From the NCBI RefSeq assembly GCF_000016545.1, contig NC_009437.1, positions 1,095,501-1,159,500 of the forward strand: DNA of 64,000 nucleotides, in the 5' to 3' direction. The notes beneath the pieces were generated by a model. The model was not told the DNA's origin, did no database searches, and was given only the letters and a program-made list of their open reading frames with translations. The DNA is from Caldicellulosiruptor saccharolyticus DSM 8903. Its GTDB lineage: Bacteria; Bacillota; Thermoanaerobacteria; Caldicellulosiruptorales; Caldicellulosiruptoraceae. Below, piece after piece: positions 1-8,074 of the stretch; the stretch's first letter is position 1; each line of letters starts with the position of its first letter. The position numbers were made by a program, and so were the translations under genes.

Positions 1-1
1 A

Positions 2-295
2 AAGTCAGGTCAGGGGATGGGGATGAGTTTAAATCTTGCAAATGAAAAGGAGGCTTTTATTTTAACTGATGAGGCAACATTTTATAAAATGAAAGACAAA
101 CTTGATAAACTGGATGTTATATATCAAAATCCCAAGGAAGAAATATTAGCAAACACATATTACTTTGCCTTTTCACCCAAAAAACCAGACTTGAGCCTAT
201 TTGACACTTTTTTAAAAAGCGATGAGTTCAAGAAGCTTGTTAATTCTTTTAATCAAAAATATTTCAAAAAAGAGGTTTACAGAGCAGTAAAATAA
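2..295 (+). CDS. tupA: Tungstate ABC transporter substrate-binding protein, C-terminal part (TupA)
   Basis: The reading frame is already open at base 2, so only the last ~97 codons of the gene are present. The visible start (residues KSGQGMGMSLNLANEK) matches the typical C-terminal lobe of TupA-type periplasmic/lipoprotein tungstate binders, with a conserved glycine-rich GQGMG stretch followed by an ALTD-like strand. TupA binds tungstate outside the membrane and hands it to TupB. The gene is followed 19 nt later by a permease and then an ATPase in the same direction, giving the order A-B-C, and a pterin cofactor cluster follows, which supports an oxyanion (W/Mo) role. Sulfate or molybdate specificity cannot be excluded from this fragment. 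Confidence 0.82.
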   Translation, partial: KSGQGMGMSLNLANEKEAFILTDEATFYKMKDKLDKLDVIYQNPKEEILANTYYFAFSPKKPDLSLFDTFLKSDEFKKLVNSFNQKYFKKEVYRAVK

Positions 296-314
296 AAAGG
301 CAGAGGTAAACTCA

Positions 315-947
315 ATGCTTGCAAATGTTGTTGTCTCAACCCTGATTGTCTGTATTCCATCAACGATTGTTTCGATTATAATAGGTGTTCCAATTGGATA
401 CTTCTTGAAGATAAAAAGGTTTAAAGGCCGAAAATTTGTGTTGAGGTTGGTATATACTCTCTCTGGTCTTCCACCAGTTTTAGCAGGACTTTTGGTATAT
501 ATTATTCTCTCAAAAAAAGGTCCACTGGGGTTTTTAGATATACTTTTTACCAAGTGGGCAATGATTATTGCCCAGGTAATTTTGATTGTGCCAATAGTTG
601 TACTCTATACATTGTCAGGCCTTAAAAATGTGCAATTAGTTTTGGACAACTTAGACTACTTAAATGTAGAAGGCAAAAAGAGATACATTGCACTTATAAA
701 AGAGTATTCAAAAGAGCTGGTTTATGCAACCATCCTTGGGCTTTCGCGTTCAATTTCCGAGGTAGGAGCTGTTTTGATTGTTGGGGGGAATATAGAGGGA
801 GAGACTCGTATTCTGACAACAGCTATTATCTATGAAGTTACAAAAGGGGAATTTTCAATGGCGCTTTTGCTGGGTATGGTTTTACTCATTATATCATTTG
901 CATTTAATACCATTTTGCAGATATTGCAGGGTGATATAGTTGATTGA
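315..947 (+). CDS. tupB: Tungstate ABC transporter permease TupB
   Basis: Integral membrane permease of 210 residues with about five hydrophobic segments. It carries the cytoplasmic EAA-type loop (around residues 135-165, including LGLSRSISEVGAVLIVGG) that docks with the ATPase; the SEVGA/GGN pattern is typical of TupB and related molybdate/tungstate permeases. It sits between the binding protein and the ATPase and overlaps the ATPase start by 8 nt, implying translational coupling. The role is passage of tungstate across the membrane, inferred from family and neighbours. Confidence 0.85.
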   Translation: MLANVVVSTLIVCIPSTIVSIIIGVPIGYFLKIKRFKGRKFVLRLVYTLSGLPPVLAGLLVYIILSKKGPLGFLDILFTKWAMIIAQVILIVPIVVLYTLSGLKNVQLVLDNLDYLNVEGKKRYIALIKEYSKELVYATILGLSRSISEVGAVLIVGGNIEGETRILTTAIIYEVTKGEFSMALLLGMVLLIISFAFNTILQILQGDIVD

Positions 948-1515
948 GGTAAAAGAGGTTGAGAAGTATTTTGGAGACAGGTTTTTGTTTAGGTGTAAAA
1001 ACTTAAAGTTTGATAATAAAGGCTTATACATTATAAGAGGACCAAATGGATGTGGAAAAACAACATTTTTGAGAATGCTTTTTGGCAAAGACAGAGATTT
1101 TAAGGGAATGATTAAGAATACATTTAACAAAAAAGTTATGCTATCCCAGCAGCCATATTTTTTCAAAGGAAGTGTAGCGTATAACCTTTCTTTGAGTTTA
1201 AGGCAGCAAAGATTTAAAGATGCTGAAAAGGTATTAAAAATGTTTGCAATAGACCCATATGCGAATATAAACTCACTTTCACTTGGGCAAAAACAGCTTG
1301 TTGCTTTTTTAAGAGCATTTTATATTGAGTCAGACGTTCTCTTTTTAGATGAACCAGATTCGTACCTTGACAGTTCAGTAAGAAATTTTATTTTTGAAAA
1401 GGTAGAAAAAGATGCACAAAATAGATGTATAATTATGGTGACACACAACTCACAGATGGTGGCTTGCTCAAAGCTGGTATACTTTGAAGATAATCAAATA
1501 ATAGAGAAAAGGTGA
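940..1515 (+). CDS. tupC: Tungstate ABC transporter ATP-binding protein TupC
   Basis: ABC ATPase of 191 residues that powers the TupB permease. Visible motifs: Walker A at residues 34-42 (GPNGCGKTT), signature LSLGQKQ around 113-119, Walker B LFLDEP at 134-139, and the switch histidine in VTHN at ~169. It begins with TTG inside the 3' end of tupB. It is shorter than typical importer ATPases (~230-350 residues) and has no regulatory C-terminal domain. Being the last transport gene before moeA, 7 nt away, it suggests the transporter and cofactor genes are one transcript. Confidence 0.85.
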   Translation: MIEVKEVEKYFGDRFLFRCKNLKFDNKGLYIIRGPNGCGKTTFLRMLFGKDRDFKGMIKNTFNKKVMLSQQPYFFKGSVAYNLSLSLRQQRFKDAEKVLKMFAIDPYANINSLSLGQKQLVAFLRAFYIESDVLFLDEPDSYLDSSVRNFIFEKVEKDAQNRCIIMVTHNSQMVACSKLVYFEDNQIIEKR

Positions 1516-1521
1516 TTAACT

Positions 1522-2736
1522 ATGAAGGTTTTAATGACTTACTTTGAAGTGTTTAACATTTTGCGAAGGGAATTTTCAAACGTTAGCTTCAAAACTGAGA
1601 CCATCCCCATCCAAGAGGCCTTGGATAGGATTTGTGCAAAGGACATTATATCAAGTATAGACGTTCCACACTTTGACAAGTCAACTGTTGATGGATATGC
1701 AATAAGGTGTGAGAAGACATTTTCGGCAAACGATGAAAACCCTGCCATCTTTGATTTGGTTGGTGAGGTAAAGACAGGGGAGATTCCAACATTTGAGATT
1801 GGTGAAGGTCAGGCGGCGAGGATTTTTACAGGTGGTCATGTGCCAGATGGCAGCAATGCCGTGGTCATGCTTGAAAATACCATTGAAGAAGATGGGAAGC
1901 TTTTTGTCTTTCGACCAGTAAAGCCAAATGAGAACATACTTAAAAAAGGTGAGGATATAAAGAAAGGCTGTGTTGTTATTAAAAAGTATCAAAAATTAAA
2001 AGCGCCTCAAATTGGTGTTTTGGCAGCAATAGGTCAAAAAGAGGTTGAGGTTTTCTCAAAGCTCAAAGTTGGAATCATTTCAACAGGTGATGAGATAGTC
2101 TCACAAGACCAGAATCTTGAAGGAGCTAAGATTTATGATGTAAACTCATATACACTTTATGCTTCTTGCATTGAAGAGTACACAGTACCTAAATTGTATG
2201 GAATTGTGAAAGATGATTATAATGCTTTGAAAGATGTGTTACTACAAGCCATTTTAGAAAACGACATTGTGCTGGTATCTGGCGGAAGTTCTGTTGGGAC
2301 ATATGATAACACACTGAAAGCTATTTCAAGCTTAGAGAATTCAAAAATTCTTGTTGATGGAGTTTCGATAAAGCCGGGGAAACCAACAATAATTGCAAAG
2401 GCTTTTGACAAAGCTATATTTGGGCTTCCAGGCCACCCTGTTTCTTGCCTTTTTATATTTAGGTTCTTTGTCAAAAAGCTGATTGACATTTTACTTCATC
2501 AGCAGGATACATCAAAAAAAGTCTTAGCAAAAATGAAGACAAACTTTGCAATCTCAAGTGGAAGAACAGAATTTGTATTTGTGAAGCTTATATACTCTGA
2601 TGAAATTATTGCCGAACCGCTGTACGGAAAATCCGGTTCGATAAATCTATTGAATAACGCCTCAGGTTATATCAGAGTAGATAGTACAAAAACAGGGATT
2701 AAGGCAGGCGATATTGTTGAGGTGACATTGCTATGA
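1522..2736 (+). CDS. moeA: Molybdopterin molybdenumtransferase MoeA (copy 1)
   Basis: MoeA inserts molybdate or tungstate into adenylylated molybdopterin. The 404-residue length is normal. Family motifs: DKSTVDGYAIR near residue 53-63, GIISTGDEIV in the middle domain, SGGSSVGTYD, and PGKPTIIAK followed by GLPGHPVSC; the C-terminal beta-barrel (domain IV) is present. In the SGGSSVG-x-x-D loop the acidic residue found in Escherichia coli MoeA (SVGEAD) is replaced by Thr. It overlaps the second moeA by 4 nt (ATGA). Presence of two different copies beside a tungstate transporter suggests metal specialisation, which is inference. Confidence 0.92.
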   Translation: MKVLMTYFEVFNILRREFSNVSFKTETIPIQEALDRICAKDIISSIDVPHFDKSTVDGYAIRCEKTFSANDENPAIFDLVGEVKTGEIPTFEIGEGQAARIFTGGHVPDGSNAVVMLENTIEEDGKLFVFRPVKPNENILKKGEDIKKGCVVIKKYQKLKAPQIGVLAAIGQKEVEVFSKLKVGIISTGDEIVSQDQNLEGAKIYDVNSYTLYASCIEEYTVPKLYGIVKDDYNALKDVLLQAILENDIVLVSGGSSVGTYDNTLKAISSLENSKILVDGVSIKPGKPTIIAKAFDKAIFGLPGHPVSCLFIFRFFVKKLIDILLHQQDTSKKVLAKMKTNFAISSGRTEFVFVKLIYSDEIIAEPLYGKSGSINLLNNASGYIRVDSTKTGIKAGDIVEVTLL

Positions 2737-3896
2737 AGGATTATCACTTTTCAGCTACGCTTCCACAAGATGCAAGAAATATAATTGAGAAAATATTAAA
2801 AGAATATTTGAGCCTCAAGACAGAGACCATTTCAGTATACAAAGCACATGGTAAATTTGCAGCGAAAGACTATCTTTCACTCAATACATCGCCTCCTACA
2901 GATGTTGCTGCAATGGATGGTTATGCAATAAATGCGGAGCAAACTTTTAATACTACAGATGCCAATCCTGCAATAATTGAAAACTTTAAAGTTGTTCAAA
3001 CAGGAGAAAGCATTGAGGGTTTTGATGCTGTCGTGCCGTTTGAAGAGGCACAAGTAGAAAATGGAAGGATAAAGATTTTCCAAAGTTATTATCCACGACA
3101 GAATGTACGTTCAAAAGGTGAGGATGTACAAAAGGAGCAGTTACTTATTAAAAAAGGAGATCTTTTAACCATTTTTGACAAGGTGTATTTAAAAGCTGGT
3201 GGCTATCTTGAAGTTGAGGTTTACAAAATGCCAAAGGTTGCTTTTTTGCCAACAGGTGAGGAGCTTGTTGACATAGTTGAAAAAGAAGGACAACTTGTTG
3301 AGTTCAATTCTGTCATATTCAATGATTTACTTCAAAGATATGGTTTCGAAGTTGGAATTTTTAAGCCTGTAGAAAACAATTTAAAAAAACTTACAGAAAA
3401 GATAAAAGAACTTTTACAAGAATTTGATATAGTCTTTGTAAATGCTGGATCGTCTAAGGGTGATAAAGACTTAACAGTCGAGGCTATATCAGCTTTAGGA
3501 GAGGTACTTGTCCACGGCATAGCCATAAAACCCGGCAAGCCAACAATTATAGGAAAGGTAGAAAATAAGCTTGTGATAGGACTTCCCGGCTTTCCTGTTT
3601 CAATGTTTTTTGTTTTAAGAGAGATATTCTTAAGGCCATTTTTCAAAACATACAATTTAAATCCAAAAGAAAAAAGTATATTTGCCACACTTGAGAGAAG
3701 ACTCTCATCTGATATAGGCTCTGAAGAGTATGTGAGAGTTAGTATTAAAAATATAGATGGTAAGAATGTAGCCAAAGTTTTAAAAAGAGGAGCAAGTGTA
3801 ATATCAAGTTTAAAGAGAGCAGATGGATATGTCACAGTTCCAATTAATGTAGATTTAATTGAAGAGGGAAGCTTGATAGAGGTTAAATTGATTTAG
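2733..3896 (+). CDS. moeA: Molybdopterin molybdenumtransferase MoeA (copy 2, divergent)
   Basis: Second MoeA-family protein, 387 residues, clearly divergent from copy 1 although in the same operon. Motifs: DVAAMDGYAIN near residue 57-67, LPTGEELVD, NAGSSKGDKD (acidic residue retained here, but the usual SGG is NAG), KPGKPTIIGK and GLPGFPVSM. All four MoeA domains seem present by length. Its start overlaps the stop of copy 1, so the two are probably translationally coupled. Either a W- or Mo-dedicated insertase or a molybdate-binding paralogue would fit; the sequence alone does not decide. Confidence 0.88.
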   Translation: MKDYHFSATLPQDARNIIEKILKEYLSLKTETISVYKAHGKFAAKDYLSLNTSPPTDVAAMDGYAINAEQTFNTTDANPAIIENFKVVQTGESIEGFDAVVPFEEAQVENGRIKIFQSYYPRQNVRSKGEDVQKEQLLIKKGDLLTIFDKVYLKAGGYLEVEVYKMPKVAFLPTGEELVDIVEKEGQLVEFNSVIFNDLLQRYGFEVGIFKPVENNLKKLTEKIKELLQEFDIVFVNAGSSKGDKDLTVEAISALGEVLVHGIAIKPGKPTIIGKVENKLVIGLPGFPVSMFFVLREIFLRPFFKTYNLNPKEKSIFATLERRLSSDIGSEEYVRVSIKNIDGKNVAKVLKRGASVISSLKRADGYVTVPINVDLIEEGSLIEVKLI

Positions 3897-3912
3897 AAAA
3901 AGGTGATAGTAA

Positions 3913-4839
3913 ATGTATGATGGATTTTTTAGAAAGATTGAATACCTAAGGCTTTCAGTAACAGACAGGTGTAATTTCTTCTGCAAGTATTGCAGGACAA
4001 AGGAAGCATGCGAAATTGAGAACAAAGATCTTTCAAAAGATGAGATTTTTAGAATTATTTCGGTGTTTAAAAAACTTGGTATAAAGAAACTGAGGTTTAC
4101 AGGCGGTGAGCCATTTTTAAGAGATGACATATTTGATATTATAGAGTTTGCTGATAACATTGGTATAAAAAACATAAATGTTACAACAAACGGGTATTTA
4201 GATGAAGAAAAGATTGAGAAGATAGCAAAAAGCAGTCTTTTGTCAATTAACATTTCACTTGATACCTTAGATAAGCAAAAATACAAAGTGTTAACAGGCG
4301 TTAACGGACTTGGCAAAGTAATAAGCACAATAAAAAGCCTGTCAAAGTTTAAGAAAGTAAAGATTAACACAGTTTTGCTAAGGTCAGTAAACTTTGATGA
4401 GATTGATAACTTAATATCATTTGCTAAGGAGAACAAGGTTGTTATTAGATTCATTGAACTTATGCCAGTAGGAGTTGCAAACAGAATTTTTGAAAGTGAA
4501 TTTGTGAGTATAGAAGAGATTTTAAAAAAATTTAAGAACTTTCATGAAATTGAAAGCAGTGAAAACTCTGTTGCAAAGTACTACTATATTGAAGACTTTG
4601 ACCACATTGTTGGGTTTATAAACGCTGTTTCAGGACATTTTTGTGACAGGTGTGACAAGGTAAGGGTTTCATCAAAAGGAGTTCTATATAATTGTTTATT
4701 TGATAAATTAGGGCTTGATTTAAAAGAGTATTTAAATGATGAAGATGTTTTGGTGGAAAAAATCCAAGAATTTATTAAAAGTAAAAAGTTTATAAGAAAT
4801 CCAACAACAGATTTAATGATGTTTAAGATAGGAGGCTAA
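3913..4839 (+). CDS. moaA: GTP 3',8-cyclase MoaA
   Basis: Radical SAM enzyme for the first step of molybdopterin synthesis, converting GTP to 3',8-cyclo-7,8-dihydro-GTP. The N-terminal cluster is Cys20, Cys24 and Cys27 (CNFFCKYC), with the SAM-binding TGGEP at 63-67. The MoaA-specific second [4Fe-4S] cluster is Cys244, Cys247 and Cys261. The protein ends in Gly-Gly, as functional MoaA proteins do. The 308 residues are slightly short but complete. The stop overlaps the next gene's ATG by one base. Confidence 0.95.
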   Translation: MYDGFFRKIEYLRLSVTDRCNFFCKYCRTKEACEIENKDLSKDEIFRIISVFKKLGIKKLRFTGGEPFLRDDIFDIIEFADNIGIKNINVTTNGYLDEEKIEKIAKSSLLSINISLDTLDKQKYKVLTGVNGLGKVISTIKSLSKFKKVKINTVLLRSVNFDEIDNLISFAKENKVVIRFIELMPVGVANRIFESEFVSIEEILKKFKNFHEIESSENSVAKYYYIEDFDHIVGFINAVSGHFCDRCDKVRVSSKGVLYNCLFDKLGLDLKEYLNDEDVLVEKIQEFIKSKKFIRNPTTDLMMFKIGG

Positions 4840-5768
4840 TGAAGATGGAGTTTACTCATTTGAATAAAGAGGGAATACCGCAGATGGTTGATGTATCAAA
4901 TAAGGAAATAACCGAAAGAATTGCGAAGGCAAGTGGCAGAATTTATGTGGGAAGCGAGGTCATAAAAGCGATAGAAGAAAGCAGGCTACCAAAGGGTGAT
5001 ATATTTTCGGTAGCAAAGATTGCTGGGATAATGGCGGCGAAAAAGACATCAGAACTGATTCCGCTTTGCCACAATATATTTCTATCACACGTCGATATCT
5101 CATATTCGGTAAACAAAGAACAAGGTTATATAGAGGCAGTATCAGAGATAAAGACACAAGCACAAACAGGTGCTGAGATGGAGGCAATAACAGCAGTTTT
5201 GATTTTTTTAGAGACAATCTATGACATGTGCAAGGCACTCAAAAAGGATATGGTTATTACAGATGTGAGATTAATTGAAAAGATGGGTGGAAAGTCAGGG
5301 TATTATATCTTCGATGAAAGAAAAAGCTCTGCAAAGGTCATTTCAATAAATATAAGCAGGCAAAAAGGTACACCAAAAGAACCGGTTGAAGAGGCACATG
5401 TAATTGAAAATTTTGGCATAGAAGGAGATGCTCATGCAGGTACATTACACAGACAAGTAAGCCTTCTTGATATGTCCAGCATAAAAAAGATGGAAGAGTA
5501 TGGTATAAAAGGCCTTTGCTTTGGCAAGTTTGCAGAAAATATTACAACAGAAGGACTGGATATAAGCAAAATCCAGCTTGGTACAAAGCTAAAGATAGGA
5601 GATGATGTAATACTTGAGATAAGCCAGATAGGGAAAAAATGCCATGGGGGTGGATGTGAGATAGCAAGGACGATTGGTGTTTGTATAATGCCAAAAGAGG
5701 GGCTGTTTGCAAGAGTATTAAAAGGTGGTAAAATAAGGGTAGGAGATATCATAGAAATTTTAGGCTAA
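4839..5768 (+). CDS. moaC: MoaC-MOSC fusion: cyclic pyranopterin monophosphate synthase with MOSC domain
   Basis: Residues 1-~158 are a full MoaC: MVDVS at 16-20, PLCH at 75-78, TGAEMEA at 110-116 and the Lys-rich active-site end (KMGGK). MoaC makes cyclic pyranopterin monophosphate from the MoaA product. Residues ~165-309 are a MOSC domain, with the FAENITTEGL stretch and a conserved cysteine region KKCHGGGC (266-273); MOSC domains act in sulfur carriage or molybdopterin-dependent reductases. MoaC proteins are usually ~160 residues, so the second half is a genuine in-frame fusion rather than readthrough. It overlaps moaA by 1 nt. Confidence 0.92.
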   Translation: MKMEFTHLNKEGIPQMVDVSNKEITERIAKASGRIYVGSEVIKAIEESRLPKGDIFSVAKIAGIMAAKKTSELIPLCHNIFLSHVDISYSVNKEQGYIEAVSEIKTQAQTGAEMEAITAVLIFLETIYDMCKALKKDMVITDVRLIEKMGGKSGYYIFDERKSSAKVISINISRQKGTPKEPVEEAHVIENFGIEGDAHAGTLHRQVSLLDMSSIKKMEEYGIKGLCFGKFAENITTEGLDISKIQLGTKLKIGDDVILEISQIGKKCHGGGCEIARTIGVCIMPKEGLFARVLKGGKIRVGDIIEILG

Positions 5769-5769
5769 A

Positions 5770-6264
5770 TCACTCTGTCTTAGCACATTCCCTCTCATTT
5801 TCAAGCAAGATATTTAATCCATGCTCTAAAATTGGCAAAACTGCCTCAAAGCACTCTTTTACTGCCTTTGGTGAGCCGGGAAGGTTGATTATGAGGCTAT
5901 TCTCATATATTCCTGAAACTCCGCGCGAAAGATAGCTCCTTTTATTTATCTTGCCTGTCTCATACCTGATTAGTTCAGAAATACCAGGGGTTTGTTTTTG
6001 TATGACCTCAAGTGTTGCCTCAGGTGTAACATCTCTTTTATAAAAGCCAGTGCCTCCAGTTGTTAAAATGAGGTTTGCACCAGCATTTGCTGCCTCGATT
6101 AAAGCCTGTTTTATTTTTTCTTTTTCATCAGGTACAATCTTGTAATACACATTTGAAAATCCATGAGCTTGTAAGAGATTTATTATCTCTTTTCCGCTCA
6201 GGTCTTCTCTTTCTCCTTTTGAACCCTTGTCTGAGCATGTTATCACTGCAAATGTAAATGCCAT
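5770..6264 (-). CDS. MoaB/Mog-type molybdopterin adenylyltransferase
   Basis: Activates molybdopterin by adenylylation before metal insertion. Motifs: TCSDKG at the N-terminus, TTGGTGFYKRDVTPEAT (substrate-binding loop) and NLPGSPKAV near the C-terminus, all typical of the MogA/MoaB family. About 164 residues. I chose the ATG at 6264 because an AAAGGAGG ribosome site lies ~8 nt upstream; an in-frame ATG at 6288 would place that site inside the coding region. The gene converges on the moaC fusion with only one base between the stops, so it is the complementary part of the same pathway on the other strand. MogA versus MoaB naming is uncertain. Confidence 0.9.
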   Translation of the reverse strand: MAFTFAVITCSDKGSKGEREDLSGKEIINLLQAHGFSNVYYKIVPDEKEKIKQALIEAANAGANLILTTGGTGFYKRDVTPEATLEVIQKQTPGISELIRYETGKINKRSYLSRGVSGIYENSLIINLPGSPKAVKECFEAVLPILEHGLNILLENERECAKTE

Positions 6265-6310
6265 TTTAAACTTTCCTCCTTTTTTCAAGACTATTTTTCC
6301 TCATTTAGAT

Positions 6311-6338
6311 TTTAAACTGCCTTGCAATTTGTTATAAT
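6311..6338 (+). promoter_or_regulatory. Putative promoter of the GNAT gene
   Basis: A perfect -10 box TATAAT at 6333-6338 lies 16 nt downstream of TTTAAA (6311-6316), a poor -35. It sits in the divergent gap between the moaB-type gene and the GNAT gene and points to the latter. Only the -10 is convincing. Confidence 0.4.
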
Positions 6339-6379
6339 TATATAAGATATTATCTTGATTTTAAAGAGGGTAAAGTTTT

Positions 6380-6763
6380 ATGGTTGAAATAAGGCAGATG
6401 AATCCTTCTGAAAGACATTGGGTTAAAAAGCTTATAGAACAATATGGTTTTCAGTTCTATGATAGTGCGATAACTCATGTTGTGGATGATAAAGGTAATA
6501 TTATTGCAGCTTCGCAGCTGGCGGTAGAAGAAACTCAAGCTCTAATTTTATCAATTGTGGTAGAAGAAAACTTTCGCAAAATGGGATTTGGCGATGGACT
6601 TTTAAAGATGCAGATAAATCATTGCTATAAAAATGGCATTCCAATTATAAAAGTTAAAAAAGGAATGGCAGATGAATTTTTCAAAAAAGTGGGATTTGTT
6701 GAAGATGGAGAGTGGCTCACCTTAGATGTGCAAGCATTTTATTTAAATTTGCGCTGCAAGTAA
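6380..6763 (+). CDS. GNAT-family N-acetyltransferase, small
   Basis: A 127-residue acetyl-CoA-dependent transferase. The acetyl-CoA binding segment is LSIVVEENFRKMGFGDGLL (about residues 55-73), matching the V..xxRxxGxGxxL signature, and FFKKVGF near residue 95-101 is the usual second GNAT signature. The substrate cannot be read from sequence. It is the first gene of a plus-strand run leading into cheR 26 nt downstream. Confidence 0.8.
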   Translation: MVEIRQMNPSERHWVKKLIEQYGFQFYDSAITHVVDDKGNIIAASQLAVEETQALILSIVVEENFRKMGFGDGLLKMQINHCYKNGIPIIKVKKGMADEFFKKVGFVEDGEWLTLDVQAFYLNLRCK

Positions 6764-6788
6764 AAGTGGTATAGAAAGAGGGTAAGAT

Positions 6789-7571
6789 ATGAATCTTGAT
6801 TACGAATGGTTTAAAAAGAAGATTTTGGAGTATGTAGGAATAAATCTTTCGTATTATAAGGAAAAACAAATGAAAAGGCGAATAGAGTCTTTAATGAAGA
6901 AAAACGGCTTCCAAAACTATGCTGACTACTACAGTGCTCTGACAAAAGACCAAAGGCTTTTTAATGAGTTTATTAACTATCTGACAATAAATGTCTCTGA
7001 GTTTTATAGAAATCCACAACAGTGGGAAATACTCGAAAGAGAAATTATGCCATATATTCTCAAAAGGGCAAAAAGACCAAGAATTTGGTCAGCTGCCTGT
7101 TCAACGGGTGAAGAGCCATATTCAATTGTCATGCTTCTGACAAGGTTTTTTCCATTAAATGAAATAAAGATTTTGGCAACAGACATTGACGATGATGCTA
7201 TAAAGAAAGCAAAAGAGGGTATATATTTGAGAAAAAGTCTTGAGGGACTACCGCAGGAATTTGTAAGAAGGTTTTTTAGAGAAAATGGAGAATTATATTA
7301 CATAAGTGATGAGATAAAAAGATGTGTTGAATTCAAACACCATGACCTCTTAAAAGATCCTTATCCAATTGGAATGGATTTAATTGTCTGTAGAAATGTT
7401 CTTATTTACTTTACAGAAGAGGCAAAGGATATGGTGTATAAGAATTTCAATAAATCCCTTGTAATGAATGGCATTTTGTTTGTGGGTTCAACTGAGCAGA
7501 TAATTATGCCTCAAAAGTACGGACTAAAACCAATAAGAACATTCTTTTATGAAAAGGTGATGAGTATTTGA
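6789..7571 (+). CDS. cheR: CheR-type protein-glutamate methyltransferase
   Basis: S-adenosylmethionine-dependent methyltransferase that modifies glutamates of chemoreceptors. It has an N-terminal helical CheR domain (residues ~1-60), the VSEFYRNP motif (69-76), the SAM loop AACSTGEEPYS (102-112), and LATDIDDDA and CRNVLIYF further on. At 260 residues it is a complete CheR without fused domains. No other chemotaxis gene is near, so its receptor partners must lie elsewhere. The next gene starts within its stop codon (TTGA overlap). Confidence 0.9.
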   Translation: MNLDYEWFKKKILEYVGINLSYYKEKQMKRRIESLMKKNGFQNYADYYSALTKDQRLFNEFINYLTINVSEFYRNPQQWEILEREIMPYILKRAKRPRIWSAACSTGEEPYSIVMLLTRFFPLNEIKILATDIDDDAIKKAKEGIYLRKSLEGLPQEFVRRFFRENGELYYISDEIKRCVEFKHHDLLKDPYPIGMDLIVCRNVLIYFTEEAKDMVYKNFNKSLVMNGILFVGSTEQIIMPQKYGLKPIRTFFYEKVMSI

Positions 7572-8074
7572 AAGCAAGAGAGATTTCATATGCTGGTTTG
7601 ATGGGAGCGCTTAGTATAATTTTTTTGTTCTTTGCTTCAGTTGTACCAAAGGGGAATAGCTTGTTTTACATTCTCTCTTCGGTTTGCATAATGATAATTG
7701 TATGGCAAAATAGCATAAAACTTGGTTTTCTTACGTACGTTGTAGTATCTTTACTGAGCCTAATTATTGTTCCAAACAAATTTGTAGCTGTGCTATACAC
7801 TCTTATTTTTGGGCTTTACCCGCTGTTTAAGGCTATTTGCGAAAGAGGTTTCCCAGTTTATATTGAACTTGGGTTAAAACTTTTGTTTTTTAATATTGCG
7901 CTGATTATTTTATATTTTGTGTTTAAAATAATAATGAAAGAGCTTCCGCATTTTAAATTTGGAATAGCTTTGACGATTGCTTCTTCTGAGGTTATCTTTG
8001 TACTTTATGACTATCTTCTTACACTTATTCTACAAAAGCTAAAGAGTCTTAAAATTCCTTGGAGGGGAAACTAA
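7568..8074 (+). CDS. Uncharacterised integral membrane protein
   Basis: A 168-residue, strongly hydrophobic protein with about five membrane segments. It starts with TTG overlapping the cheR stop and ends overlapping the ATG of the wecA/tagO-type gene by one base, so it is translated from a tightly coupled operon. Its N-terminus (MKAREISYAGLMGALSIIF) recalls the start of small substrate-binding membrane components such as ECF-S or DUF2232-like proteins, but I do not recognise a firm family signature. Function is unassigned. Confidence 0.75.
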   Translation: MKAREISYAGLMGALSIIFLFFASVVPKGNSLFYILSSVCIMIIVWQNSIKLGFLTYVVVSLLSLIIVPNKFVAVLYTLIFGLYPLFKAICERGFPVYIELGLKLLFFNIALIILYFVFKIIMKELPHFKFGIALTIASSEVIFVLYDYLLTLILQKLKSLKIPWRGN

